Below are positions 46,190-55,720 of a stretch of 64,000 bases of DNA, one piece after another. The stretch spans positions 1,178,001 through 1,242,000 of the forward strand of contig NZ_CP102197.1 of NCBI RefSeq assembly GCF_024584435.1, written 5' to 3'. The stretch is from Schaalia odontolytica (GTDB lineage: Bacteria; Actinomycetota; Actinomycetes; Actinomycetales; Actinomycetaceae). Below the pieces are notes generated by a model that was given only the letters and a program-made list of their open reading frames with translations, made no database searches and had not been told where the DNA came from. The position numbers were made by a program, and so were the translations under genes. Positions within the stretch are counted from its first letter, which is position 1, and every line of letters begins with the position of its first letter.

Positions 46190-47363
46190 ATGACGGCGAT
46201 CCCCCCCTCCCCTCCCGCACGATCCCCGCGAACGACCCGCGTTCTCATGGCGCGGGCTTCTCGTCGACTCCGCCCACACCTTCTGGCCCGTGCCCGCAAT
46301 GGAGCTCTTCCTCTCCCTCATGGCCCGATATCGCTTCAACGTGCTGCACTGGCGCCTCACGGACGACCGGGGGTGGCGCATGCCCGTCCCAGGTTTCCCT
46401 CGCCTCACGAGCGTCGGGGCTCAGCTGCCGCGCACGATGCGCAGCGCGGGCGACGCGGCCCCCAGCGCGGACGACGTCGCTCCTGCGCGTCGCGCGCAGG
46501 CCTTCGCGCGACACTGCTTCTACTCCGATTCGAACATCCGACACCTCGTCTCCTACGCCGCCGACCGAGGAATCCGCATCGTTCCCGAGGTCTGCATCCC
46601 TTCCGGGGCAGGGGCCGCTATCCGTTCGTATCCGCACCTGGGAAACCCCCACCTCGTTCGCTGCGGCGACACGCGCAACGCCACCTCCCTGTGGCCGAGC
46701 ACGTCCTCCTTGAGCTTCGTCCAGGCAGCGTTGCATCGCGCGTGCGATCTCTTCCCCTCACCCTTCATACACATCGGCGCCGGGCCGTGCGACTGGGGAG
46801 AGTGGGAGGCCGACTCCGCCCTCATGCGTGCGGGGTTTCCTCTCGGCAGCGACGTCGAGCGCGTCTTCGTGGAGCGAGCCCTGCGCACGCTTCGCTTCCA
46901 CGGGAGGCGTGCCGCCGCGTGGGAGTCGCTCACTCGTTCCTTTCCGACTCCGCCCGACGGCACCGCGCTGCTGTCGCGGGGTGAATCGGCGGCGACCATC
47001 GACGCGGCCGCCGCCGCGGGCGGATGCTGGGTCCTCGCCGACGAGCGCCTCCTCGCTCCATCGATGTCCGCTGCTCCGGCTACTGCCGCTCGCGCGATTG
47101 GGGATGCTCGCCGTCTCTACGAGCGGCTTCCAGAAGCGATGCGGGCACGCGGCCTGGCAGGATGCGAGGTGGTGGCGCGCCCGGCAACAACGGCGAGCCC
47201 CGAAAAGCTCATGACGCAGCTGGTTCCTCAGCTTCTTGTCGCAGCGGAGATCGCCTGGCATGGGGATCAGGCGCTCACCTGGGAGCGATTGGCTCCCCTC
47301 ATTGAGGCCAACGCCGCCTACCTTGAGCGAGCGATTCCCCGCTGGTTCGCTCAGCGCACGTGA
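46190..47363 (+). pseudogene. GH20 beta-N-acetylhexosaminidase-like gene, out of frame in a C7 tract
   Basis: The ATG at 46190 has a strong AAGGAG site, but its frame leaves the GH20 frame. The GH20 frame itself has no start before a GTG at 46290, although homology clearly begins earlier (SWRGLLVDSAHTFWPVPAMELF). Removing one C from the seven-C run at 46201 joins the two frames exactly, giving MTAIPPPLPHDP followed by the domain. The barrel shows NVLHWRLTDDRGWR and RGIRIVPEVCIPS. The catalytic Asp-Glu pair expected in HIGGDE reads HIGAGP, so the usual catalysis should be lost. It also lacks the GH20b domain and a signal peptide. Options: phase variation, decay, or sequencing error. Confidence 0.75.
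46201..46207 (+). repeat. Homopolymeric C7 tract at start of GH20-like gene
   Basis: Seven C bases, 12 nt after the start codon base, followed by T, C4, T and C3. A six-C version restores the reading frame. Confidence 0.85.
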
Positions 47364-47492
47364 ACGCGTCGGCGTACGAGCACCCCACTGAGGCTCACGC
47401 CGCGGCCGCTTCACGCCGAGAAGCGGAGGACTCGACCACGCCTCCCACCCGGCCGGGCACGAGGACGGGATCCGCCGCGGGGACGGGATCCG

Positions 47493-48119
47493 TCAGAGCC
47501 TCTCGGCTTTCCGCTGAAACGCCCAGATCGGGCAGCTGCGCTCCCGCATCGTGACGTCCACGCGATCAAGAAGCTCACACCCACCGTTGAGGTAGAAGCG
47601 AGCATTCGACTCGGTCGAGGTCACGAAGCCGTAGGCATGGCCCCCCTTCCTCGCAACAAAGTCGGGGAGAACCTCGGAGACAAGCCACCGTCCGACTCCA
47701 CGCCCACGCATCGTCTTGTCCACCGAGAGAATCTCGAGGTACCAGTCGAAGTCCCCGTTGTCGATGGCAATCTGGTCGGCCCGGTTGGTCACGTTCGCGA
47801 AGTCGGCGATGAGTCGCGGGGTGGCGTAGCGAAAGAGCTCGTATCCACCGCTTGTGATGTTGCTGGCAAATCCGACCTTGCGATCATGCACGAGCGCCGT
47901 CGCGACGATTCGCCCGCCCGTCTCAACGACGAAGGCGTTGCGCGAGCGTTGGTAGGCGCAGGCAAGCATGCGGTTGAGCGCGGTCAAGCACTGCGGGTAT
48001 TGCTCCGGGTGGTAGAGGTAGGGTTTGAGCATGATGTGCAGCGGGTAGTCCAGAAATCCCTCTGTGACAATTCGTGTTATCTCGGGGATATCCTCGCGCG
48101 TGGCGGGGCGACACCTCAT
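47493..48119 (-). CDS. GNAT family N-acetyltransferase
   Basis: 208 residues with a GNAT fold: RPATREDIPEITRIV at the start, then LEILSVDKTMRGRGVGRWLVSEVL, the acetyl-CoA pyrophosphate loop (R/Q-x-x-G-x-G), and HAYGFVTSTESNARFYLNGG at the end. Substrate unknown. An AGGAGG site precedes the ATG. It is convergent with the GH20-like gene. Confidence 0.85.
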   Translation of the reverse strand: MRCRPATREDIPEITRIVTEGFLDYPLHIMLKPYLYHPEQYPQCLTALNRMLACAYQRSRNAFVVETGGRIVATALVHDRKVGFASNITSGGYELFRYATPRLIADFANVTNRADQIAIDNGDFDWYLEILSVDKTMRGRGVGRWLVSEVLPDFVARKGGHAYGFVTSTESNARFYLNGGCELLDRVDVTMRERSCPIWAFQRKAERL

Positions 48120-48361
48120 GGGGCACCTCCTGAGTAGGCGGCTGGCGACAACGTCAGTCGTCTTTCAATTCCTGACCGTGGGTAGACATCAGTCATACTA
48201 CGCGACACAGTTGGATCTCACCTTGTCAGAAGAGCCTCTTTCTCTTTGCCAGCAGCTCACACCTTCCTTGACAGCCGGTCAGTGAATCTCGCGTTGAGAT
48301 TCCTCGTTGCTTTGTATCCACGAACGGACGATAATCGAGTGACTCATATCAGGAGGACTGC

Positions 48362-51300
48362 ATGCGATTCTCTCGCGCCCTGTGCGCCGTGCTCGGGGCA
48401 TGGCTCATCGTGTTGGTGGCGCCGACAGCCACGCGCGCTGCCGACGTACCTACTCTCTCCGAAGCGTATGTCGTGACCAAGGATGGGCAGCTCGTCGATA
48501 CGCTGACCGTGGTCGATCCTTCGCGCACGATGAGCGAGTCCATCTGTGAGCCTCGCGTCGGCAGCTCGGCGGCACACCACGTCGAGTTCGTGACCCGCGC
48601 TGACGCGTCAGTCTGTCACATGCAGTTGATGTACAGCCGCGCCCAGGACGAGTCGGAATTTACGGTCCAGGACTCGGGCGAGTTTGTGCTGACCGCCCGA
48701 ACGGACCAGACCCTATCTGAGTACCGCAAGATCTTCGGTTCCTCTCTTGCCCTTGCTTCGGTCTCCCTGAGCATCGAGGGACAGGTGAAGTCGGCGACAT
48801 CCGGGGCTGCAACCTCGGCAACGACCTACGAGAACAGGTCGTTGTCCGTCTCGACCTGGTCCGATCCGGTTCCTCAGGTGATCACCGTCAACGGGTCCTT
48901 GAGCGCCGGAGGCAATCCCGCCGCCGTCTCGGGTGCCAGCGGGTTGAAGGACCCGTGGGGTGCTACTCCCGTGCCCGGAGGGGCGGCTTCCGCTGATCCC
49001 GCGGCTTCCCCAGGTTCGACCGCATCCGCCTCGTCGGAAGCTGGCGGCCCTTCTGTCGTTCTGCTGGTTGCTTTGATCGTCGGTTTGATCCTTGTTGTCC
49101 TCATCGGGGTCATCGCCTTCTACGCGGTGCGCGCGCGCAGGTCGAAGGGCGGCTCCTCCGACGCGAAGGACTCGTTACCTGCGTCGCATGTCCGCCGTCC
49201 GTCCTCGTCGAGTAGGAGCGAGGCGGAAGACTCCTCAGCTGCCGCTCCAGCCGCAGCCTTTGCTCCTCCGTCCCATTCCTCCTCCGGGTCCGCGACACCG
49301 GCAGATTCACGTGCCGTGACATCGGTCGCTCCCGAGTATCCAGAGCGGAGCTACGCGCCCGCACCGGTTCCGTCGTCCTATCCGCAGCCGACCCCTCCCT
49401 CACGCCAGCCTGTCCGGGAACCCGCGCCCACGGCGCTCCCCGAGCCCGCGCATGAGCCTCCGGCCGCGTCCGCGGCGCTCCCCTGGCCCGCGCACGAGGA
49501 TCCGGACGCGCCCACCGTCGTTCCCGAACCCGCACGCGAGACGACGCCCGTTCCGATCCCCAAGCCCCCGGCTCCGCCCGCGCCTAGCACCCCCAGCGAT
49601 GTTCCCCCACCGGTGCCCGCGCCCCGGCGGAGCGTGACGCCCGTTCCGATCCCCGAGCCGCCGACCCCACCCGCGGCCACGGCAGTCCCCAGGCCCGCGC
49701 GCGACGCGATACCGGCTCCGGTGCCCGAGTCGGCGCCTGCCCTGCCTACAGATGTCCCCCCGCCGGTGCCCGCGCCCACGAGTGTGCCTGCGCCCTCGGA
49801 CGAGCAGGCTCCCATTGCTGTGCCCGAGGCTCCGGCGGCGCCCGACGCCACGGCAGTCCCCGGGCCCGCCCGCGACGCGATGCCGGCTCCGACACCGGAA
49901 CCCGCGCCGATCCCCGCTCCCGAGCCTGACCTTACGCTCATCGAGGATGCGGCTCCCCAACCGAAGCCTGAGCCGACCCCCGCTGACGCGTCGTCTGAGG
50001 CAACGCCTGCCCCAATGCGGGTGCCCATGCCTCCCATGAGGATTCGTCCGCGCGGTGGGCACCGGCCCGCTGTCTTCCCGGAGCGTCCCACGCGTCCGGT
50101 CCCACAACCTCCGGCTTCCTCCTCTGCCCCCGACAGCGGGCAGGTTGACTCGGGCGCGGGAGAATCGACGCAAGCAGCCCTCCCTCCGGCTGTGCCGCTT
50201 CCACGCAGGTCGCGTTCGGCCCGCCCCGCCGTGGAGCCGGCCGTCCTTTCGCCGCATGACGGGGATCCGCAGATCAGGTCCGAGGGTGGCGCGCGCGCGG
50301 AGGCTGGCGGCTCTGCCTCGCGTCCGGAGTCTTCCGTGCCCCCACCGGCAATTCCGGATGCGGAGACAGAAACGACGCTGCTCCCCACGATCGGCAGGGA
50401 CAACTTCGCTGAGGGTGGGCTCATTCCTCCGCCGGTTCCCACCCCCGCCCCGGCAGGAGCGCCCGAAGCGTTCGCCGAGCCCGAACCTGTGGTCGAGCCC
50501 GAACCCGAGCCCACGCCCGCGGCCGAGGCTCCCCTGGCTCCTCCGCCTTCGCCCGCGCCGGTCTACGAGCCCACTCCGGTCTACCGACCCGAGCCCCTCC
50601 TCGAAGCCGAATCGGTCGTCGCCCCCGAACCGGTGGTCGAGCCTGAACCCGAACCTGTGGTCGAGCCTGAGCCTGAACCTGTGGTCGAGCCTGAACCTGT
50701 GGTCGAGCCTGAACCGGTGGTCGAACCCGAACCGGTGATCGAACCCGACGCCGCGCCGGAACACGGTGACACCTTCGAACCCGAACCCACGCCCGCGCCC
50801 GCGCCCGCGGCCGAGCCACCCCTGGCTCCTCCGCCTTCGCCCGCGCCGGTCTACGAGCCCGCGCCGGTCTACGAGCCCGCGCCGGTCTACCGACCCGAGC
50901 CCCTCCTCGAAGCCGAATCGGTCGTCGCCCCCGAACCGGTGGTCGAGCCTGAACCCGAACCTGTGGTCGAGCCTGAGCCTGAACCGGTGGTCGAGCCTGA
51001 ACCGGTGGTCGAGCCTGAACCTGAACCGGTGATCGAACCCGACGCCACGCCGGAACACGGTGACACCTTCGAGTCCAAGCCCGCGCCCGCGCCCGAGCCA
51101 CCCCTGGCTCCTCCGCCTTCGCCCGCGCCGGTCTACGAGCCCACTCCGGTCTACCGACCCGAGCCCCTCCTCGAACCCGAGTCGGTCGTCGCCCCCGAAC
51201 CTGTGGTCGAGCCTGAGCCCGAACCGGTGGTCGAACCCGAACCGGTGGTCGAACCCGACGCCGCGCCGGAACACGGTGACACCTTCGAACCCGAACCCAC

Positions 51301-52099
51301 GCCCGCGGCCGAGGCTCCCCTGGCTCCTCCGCCTTCGCCCGCGCCGGTCTACGAGCCCACTCCGGTCTACCGACCCGAGCCCCTCCTCGAAGCCGAATCG
51401 GTCGTCGCCCCCGAACCTGTGGTCGAGCCTGAGCCCGAACCGGTGGTCGAACCCGAGCCGACGCCAGTCGCCGAGCCACCCCTGGCTCCTTCTCCCGCGC
51501 CGGAAGTGGAGCCGGAGCCAACCGTCGCCTCGTCGATGACGTTTGACGATGCCGCGGAGATGCCCACGGCTCAGCTGCCTCGCGTCCGCCGAAACACGAC
51601 GTTCGATTGGTCGTCCTCCGAGGCAGGCTCCCCCGCCCCGGAATCGCACGAGCAGACTCCGTCATTCGTGGAGGAGCCACCCGTGGCCCCTCGCGCGCAC
51701 GAGGAGACGCCCACCTCCGGCGCTTCGTATGCTCCGATCCAGCCGGCTTCCGCTCCCGCCGCACCCCCCGCAGCCGAGCCGTTCGCTCCGGTCGTACCAC
51801 AGACCCCGGTCGCACCGCAGACTTCGCCGCCCGCTCAGGCCCCCGCGTCGCCCGCCCCCGTTCAGGAGGACTGGAACGCAGAGTTCTCGTGGAACGAGGA
51901 AGCCAAGCGCGAGCAGGAAGGCGAATCCAAGCGCCGTCGGCGTTGGGGTTGGGGCAGGCGCAAGAAGAAGCAGGCCGCACCCGAGCCAACCACGCCCGAG
52001 GTCAACGAGCAGACGCCCTCCGATCGCGTTCCGATCATCGCCATCGACGCCCAGGATGACGACTGGAACGACTGGCAGAACTGGAACTCGAGAAGCTAG
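48362..52099 (+). CDS. Giant Pro/Glu-repeat single-pass membrane protein
   Basis: 1245 residues. Signal peptide ([15 protein letters not shown]); a beta-rich exported domain (about 27-190) with Cys pair in SICEPR and SVCHMQ; a Ser/Ala linker; one TM (about 225-247, [25 protein letters not shown]) followed by RARRSKGG. By the positive-inside rule the remaining 990 residues are cytoplasmic. That tail is disordered, Pro/Ala/Glu-rich, and from about residue 722 holds four large repeats plus a fifth partial ([33 protein letters not shown]). A conserved-looking tip follows: Trp/Asp-rich ([10 protein letters not shown]) plus a basic patch ([14 protein letters not shown]) and [11 protein letters not shown]. 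The exported part resembles the 43566 protein. ATG with AGGAGG upstream. Function unknown. Confidence 0.85.
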   Translation: MRFSRALCAVLGAWLIVLVAPTATRAADVPTLSEAYVVTKDGQLVDTLTVVDPSRTMSESICEPRVGSSAAHHVEFVTRADASVCHMQLMYSRAQDESEFTVQDSGEFVLTARTDQTLSEYRKIFGSSLALASVSLSIEGQVKSATSGAATSATTYENRSLSVSTWSDPVPQVITVNGSLSAGGNPAAVSGASGLKDPWGATPVPGGAASADPAASPGSTASASSEAGGPSVVLLVALIVGLILVVLIGVIAFYAVRARRSKGGSSDAKDSLPASHVRRPSSSSRSEAEDSSAAAPAAAFAPPSHSSSGSATPADSRAVTSVAPEYPERSYAPAPVPSSYPQPTPPSRQPVREPAPTALPEPAHEPPAASAALPWPAHEDPDAPTVVPEPARETTPVPIPKPPAPPAPSTPSDVPPPVPAPRRSVTPVPIPEPPTPPAATAVPRPARDAIPAPVPESAPALPTDVPPPVPAPTSVPAPSDEQAPIAVPEAPAAPDATAVPGPARDAMPAPTPEPAPIPAPEPDLTLIEDAAPQPKPEPTPADASSEATPAPMRVPMPPMRIRPRGGHRPAVFPERPTRPVPQPPASSSAPDSGQVDSGAGESTQAALPPAVPLPRRSRSARPAVEPAVLSPHDGDPQIRSEGGARAEAGGSASRPESSVPPPAIPDAETETTLLPTIGRDNFAEGGLIPPPVPTPAPAGAPEAFAEPEPVVEPEPEPTPAAEAPLAPPPSPAPVYEPTPVYRPEPLLEAESVVAPEPVVEPEPEPVVEPEPEPVVEPEPVVEPEPVVEPEPVIEPDAAPEHGDTFEPEPTPAPAPAAEPPLAPPPSPAPVYEPAPVYEPAPVYRPEPLLEAESVVAPEPVVEPEPEPVVEPEPEPVVEPEPVVEPEPEPVIEPDATPEHGDTFESKPAPAPEPPLAPPPSPAPVYEPTPVYRPEPLLEPESVVAPEPVVEPEPEPVVEPEPVVEPDAAPEHGDTFEPEPTPAAEAPLAPPPSPAPVYEPTPVYRPEPLLEAESVVAPEPVVEPEPEPVVEPEPTPVAEPPLAPSPAPEVEPEPTVASSMTFDDAAEMPTAQLPRVRRNTTFDWSSSEAGSPAPESHEQTPSFVEEPPVAPRAHEETPTSGASYAPIQPASAPAAPPAAEPFAPVVPQTPVAPQTSPPAQAPASPAPVQEDWNAEFSWNEEAKREQEGESKRRRRWGWGRRKKKQAAPEPTTPEVNEQTPSDRVPIIAIDAQDDDWNDWQNWNSRS
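50528..51490 (+). repeat. In-frame tandem repeats in the Pro/Glu tail
   Basis: Four near-identical units beginning at about 50528, 50815, 51094 and 51311, with a fifth partial at 51476. Each starts with the [12 protein letters not shown] coding segment and continues with variable numbers of EPEPVV units. Spacing varies (about 165-290 nt) but stays in frame, indicating expansion and contraction by recombination or slippage. Confidence 0.85.
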
Positions 52100-52273
52100 C
52101 TCAAAGCGCCGAGGGGCCGCCGAGGACACTGGCCGGGTCACTGCGCCGCCTCCGGGGATCTTGCGCGCGGCGGACACGGTCTTGCCGAGGGGAACGAGCG
52201 CGGCGTGCCGCGCGCACCCTGTTATGCTTGTGACCAGGTACTCAGATTCTCGCCTCGATATGAAGGAGCTGCC

Positions 52274-53092
52274 GTGGATTCGCGTTCGTCGCTCATCGCC
52301 CAGATCAACGCCCTGCACGATGAGAAGGAACATCAGAAGATCATCGCCCTCATCGAAGGCCAGCCCCCCTCGTCCTTGGACTACGAGCTCACGAGCCTCT
52401 TGGCCCGCGCGTACATCAACTACGCGCAGCCCTACATGGATTCCTTCCGCGAGCACATCAAGCACGCGATCGAGCTGCTGCGCAGCGTCGAGGCGGAAGG
52501 CATGGCGGACCCCCAGTGGTACTACAGGATCGGGACTGCCCTGTACTGGCAGGACGAAGAGGAGAACGCCCTGACCTACCTGGAACAGTGCGTCGCCATG
52601 GATCCGACCAACGAGGAGGCCCCCCAGATCATCGCCGAATGCAAGCGCGCCCTCGAGCGCCGCACGGTCGTCCGTCCCCTCACCATCAAGGCGATCTCGG
52701 ATTTCTTTGATCGCAACGACTACAAGTACGAGGTGGAGGACAATCGCCTGCGGACGGGTTTCTCGCAGGGATACTACGTGTTCGCCGTCATTGACGATGC
52801 GAGCGACCTGAGTCTATGGGGCGCGATTCGCGAGGATGTGTCGATGGAGCTGCGGCCTCGTCTCATCCAGGCATGCAACGACTGGAACGCTGCGGCCAAG
52901 TGGCCCAAGGTCTACGTTGCCTCCCTTGATGACGGAACGCAGCGGGTGTGCGCCGAGCAGTTCATCTCGGCGCGCTACGGCCTGACTGACGCGCAGGTAT
53001 CGATGAACGTGGACCGTTTCATCGCCGCGGCCGAGGCGTTCTTCAAGGAACAGATCGAGCGGATTCCCGCCCTCGGCGGCACGCAGGAGTAG
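52274..53092 (+). CDS. YbjN domain protein with TPR-like N-terminus
   Basis: 272 residues. The first half is helical with TPR-like repeats (YELTSLLARAYINYAQPYMDS; WYYRIGTALYWQDEEENALTYLEQ); the second half is a YbjN/type III secretion chaperone-like alpha-beta domain (ISDFFDRNDYKYEVEDNRLRTG; IREDVSMELRPRLIQACNDWN). Function in actinobacteria is unknown. GTG start with AAGGAG 6 nt upstream; a TATGCT hexamer sits about 50 nt upstream. A hairpin terminator follows. Confidence 0.85.
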   Translation: MDSRSSLIAQINALHDEKEHQKIIALIEGQPPSSLDYELTSLLARAYINYAQPYMDSFREHIKHAIELLRSVEAEGMADPQWYYRIGTALYWQDEEENALTYLEQCVAMDPTNEEAPQIIAECKRALERRTVVRPLTIKAISDFFDRNDYKYEVEDNRLRTGFSQGYYVFAVIDDASDLSLWGAIREDVSMELRPRLIQACNDWNAAAKWPKVYVASLDDGTQRVCAEQFISARYGLTDAQVSMNVDRFIAAAEAFFKEQIERIPALGGTQE

Positions 53093-53111
53093 GGCGCAGC
53101 ATTGGGAGGAT

Positions 53112-53143
53112 CCTCGGCCTCGTGAGGGACGAGGCCGGGGTTT
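53112..53143. terminator. Hairpin between YbjN gene and amylase
   Basis: An 11-bp stem (one T-G wobble) with a 7-nt loop followed by TTT on the plus strand, between convergent stop codons. Confidence 0.7.
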
Positions 53144-53144
53144 C

Positions 53145-54632
53145 CTATTCGCGCACGCGCGGGACGTAGACGCTCAGGCCGCCGTCGCTGACGGTTCCCG
53201 CGAGCATGCCTTCCCCTGTAATGCGCACGGGCGGGTGGCCTCCGATGATGCACTCCCACTCCTGGCCGGCGTGATGCTTGCCCACGTAGAGGTTCTTGTC
53301 GGCGCCGCGGCGGTCGGAGACGATGACGGCGCACCCGGAGCCGGGTGCTTCTTCCCTGCCCTCGCGGGCGAAGCCCACCACGTCGGGGTCGTCGAAGGCG
53401 TCGTGTTGGGGTCCCGTGGCGGCGCGGGAGCGGATCGCCATGAGGGTGGGCAGTTCTCGCACGGCGGGTAGGTCTCCGGTCTCGGGCGTTCCCAGGAGGT
53501 CGCCCCAGAACACGCAGGGGATTCCCGCCTCGGTCAGGAGGATGAGCGCGTAGGCCGCAGCCTTGAACCAGGGGGCGACAGTGGAGGCCAACGACTGGCC
53601 GGGCTGGGTGTCGTGGTTCTCCACAAAGGTCACCGAGCGAGACGGATGGGAGTGGGTGAGCGTGCCCTCCCACAGGCGCGACAGGTCGACGTTCCCGTCG
53701 CAGGTGGAGGCCTCGTGGAGCCGGTAGTGCAGGGGCACGTCGAAGAGCATGATGTCGGGGACCGCCGCAAGGTAGCGCTCCAGCTCCGTCACGTCCCCGT
53801 TCCAGTACTCGCCGACGGCCGGGAGTGCGCGTCCGGTCGAGGCTCGAAGCTCGGCGAGCCAGCGGGCGTAGAAGTCGGATCCAACGTGCTTGACGGCGTC
53901 CAGGCGCAGGGCGTCCACTCCGGTGGTCTCCACGTACCAGCGTCCCCACCGGTCGAGCTCGGCGCTCACCGCGGGATCTGTGACGTGCACGTCGCAGCCC
54001 ATCAGGTAGTCGTAGTTGCCCAGTTCGGCGGTGACGTTGTCGTTCCACTGTTTGCCGTCGAAGAGCCACAGCCCCTTGCGCCCCGTGGCCGCGTCCCAGT
54101 CGATCCCGTGGAAACACGTCCAGTCCCAGGTGAAGTCCGAGTATGCGCCGGCGCGGCCCGGGAAGGTAAAGCACGTCCATGCTTCGATGACTTCGGGAGG
54201 GCCGGTTTCCTTGCGCCGGTCCTCGGGATCGATCGGTGTGGCGAGCACCTTCTCCGACGCGTCCGCGCCCATGCGGTGATTGAGGACGATGTCGGCCGCG
54301 ACGGCGACGCCCTCGGCGTGGAGGGCCTCGATCGCCGCCAGGTATTCGTCCTTGGTGCCGTACTTGGTGGGCACGGTCCCTTTCTGGTCGAACTCGCCCA
54401 GGTCGTACAGGTCGTAGACGCCGTAGCCGACGTCGCGGATTCCTCCCTTCCCCTTGTAGGCGGGCGGGAGCCAGACGACGCTGACGCCGAGGTCGGCGAT
54501 CGCCGAGGCGTGGTCAGCGAGGTAGCGCCAGTGGCTTGCGTCGGCTCGCATGTCCCAGGCGAAGGCCTGCAGGATCAGCGGGCCGGCCTCGTTCATTGAC
54601 GAGGCCAGGGCCGGGTTCCTTGTCTCACTCAC
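53145..54632 (-). CDS. Cytoplasmic alpha-amylase (GH13)
   Basis: 495 residues without a signal peptide. GH13 conserved regions: VAADIVLNHRMGAD (region I), GVDALRLDAVKHVG (region II, catalytic Asp), AVGEYWNGD (region III, acid Glu) and SVTFVENHDTQPGQ (region IV, Asp). It resembles the intracellular AmyA-type subgroup (GH13_5) with a C-terminal beta-sandwich (VRITGEGMLAGTVSDG). It likely trims intracellular maltodextrins or glycogen. The GTG at 54632 is taken; an ATG at 54596, directly before the conserved start, is a good alternative. Confidence 0.9.
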   Translation of the reverse strand: MSETRNPALASSMNEAGPLILQAFAWDMRADASHWRYLADHASAIADLGVSVVWLPPAYKGKGGIRDVGYGVYDLYDLGEFDQKGTVPTKYGTKDEYLAAIEALHAEGVAVAADIVLNHRMGADASEKVLATPIDPEDRRKETGPPEVIEAWTCFTFPGRAGAYSDFTWDWTCFHGIDWDAATGRKGLWLFDGKQWNDNVTAELGNYDYLMGCDVHVTDPAVSAELDRWGRWYVETTGVDALRLDAVKHVGSDFYARWLAELRASTGRALPAVGEYWNGDVTELERYLAAVPDIMLFDVPLHYRLHEASTCDGNVDLSRLWEGTLTHSHPSRSVTFVENHDTQPGQSLASTVAPWFKAAAYALILLTEAGIPCVFWGDLLGTPETGDLPAVRELPTLMAIRSRAATGPQHDAFDDPDVVGFAREGREEAPGSGCAVIVSDRRGADKNLYVGKHHAGQEWECIIGGHPPVRITGEGMLAGTVSDGGLSVYVPRVRE

Positions 54633-54763
54633 CCGAGTATGGTGGCAGGTTTGCCCGCCCGCGGGCGCCCGTAGAGGGCAAACAGTGGCATGGTAGACAC
54701 GAGGCCGAGGCGGGCTTGCGCGAACGGCTGCGGTCCCCGTAGTGAGTGTGGGACCAGAGGCTC

Positions 54764-54769
54764 TAGAGT
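54764..54769 (+). promoter_or_regulatory. Putative -10 element, leaderless EamA transporter
   Basis: TAGAGT 7 nt before the ATG at 54777. Confidence 0.45.
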
Positions 54770-54776
54770 TGATTCC

Positions 54777-55649
54777 ATGTGGATCGTCTTCGCCTGCCTG
54801 TCTGCCCTCTTCGCGGGGTTGACGGCCGTCCTAGCCAAGGCGGGCGTCGCGTCCACGTCCTCGACGGTGGCGACGGCAGTGCGCACGATCGTCGTGGCCG
54901 CTGGAGCGTGGGCGATGGCCGCACTCACCGGCGTCGTCTCCGGTGTTGCCTCCATTGACGGACGATCGCTGCTCTTCCTCGTTCTCTCGGGGCTGGCGAC
55001 GGGGGCGTCGTGGCTCTGCTACTTCGCGGCCCTGACGCGGGGTGACGTGTCCCGGGTGGCCCCCATCGACAAGCTGTCAACGGTTGTGGCGATCCTCCTG
55101 GCCCTGATTTTCTTGGGTGAGCCAGTGAGTCCGTGGGGAGGCGCCGGGATCGTCGTCATCACGGTGGGGACGCTCCTCATGGTTGAGCCCGCTGACCTCG
55201 CGGCGCTGCCGGGAGCGCTGCGTCGGGGAGGCAGCTGGCTGGTCTACGCGCTCGCGTCAGCGTTCTTTGCGGCGCTGACCTCGATCCTTGGCAAGGTCGG
55301 TGTCAGCGGGGTGGACGCCACCCTGGGGACGGCGGTGCGCACGATTGTCGTGCTGGTGATGGCGTGGGGTATCGTCGTCCTCCGGGGACGCGCGGGCGAG
55401 GTTGTGGCAATCCCCTTACGGGAGCTCGCTTTCATCGTCGCGTCGGGAGCGGCAACCTGCGCGTCCTGGCTGGCGTACTACCATGCGCTTCGAGGTGGGC
55501 CCGCCTCGATCGTGGTTCCCATCGATAAGCTCTCGGTTCTGGTCACCGTCGGCGTGTCCGCGTTGGTGTTTCACGAGCGTTTCACGCGGCGCTACGTGCT
55601 TGGCCTGGGGCTCCTGTGTGCGGGGACGGTGGCCATGGTGATGCTGTAG
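54777..55649 (+). CDS. EamA/DMT-family transporter
   Basis: 290 residues with ten hydrophobic helices in two EamA repeats. The halves start similarly (FACLSALFAGLTAVLAKAGV; ALASAFFAALTSILGKVGV) and each contains an APIDKLS or VPIDKLS motif typical of DMT exporters of metabolites or drugs. Substrate unknown. The start is fixed by the first helix and the leaderless -10 spacing. Confidence 0.88.
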   Translation: MWIVFACLSALFAGLTAVLAKAGVASTSSTVATAVRTIVVAAGAWAMAALTGVVSGVASIDGRSLLFLVLSGLATGASWLCYFAALTRGDVSRVAPIDKLSTVVAILLALIFLGEPVSPWGGAGIVVITVGTLLMVEPADLAALPGALRRGGSWLVYALASAFFAALTSILGKVGVSGVDATLGTAVRTIVVLVMAWGIVVLRGRAGEVVAIPLRELAFIVASGAATCASWLAYYHALRGGPASIVVPIDKLSVLVTVGVSALVFHERFTRRYVLGLGLLCAGTVAMVML

Positions 55650-55720
55650 GGGCGTGGCTCGGTTCTCCCCCGGCCGACTCGGTCCCCGGGCGGCCCTGTC
55701 ACGCGGGGAACAGCCCGCTC

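Noticed and set aside
49378..51989. Several very long minus-strand open frames opposite the Pro/Glu-repeat gene
   Set aside because: They are Arg/Gly/Ser-rich low-complexity translations of the repeat DNA with no ribosome site or domain; the plus-strand frame has a signal peptide, a TM and an AGGAGG start.
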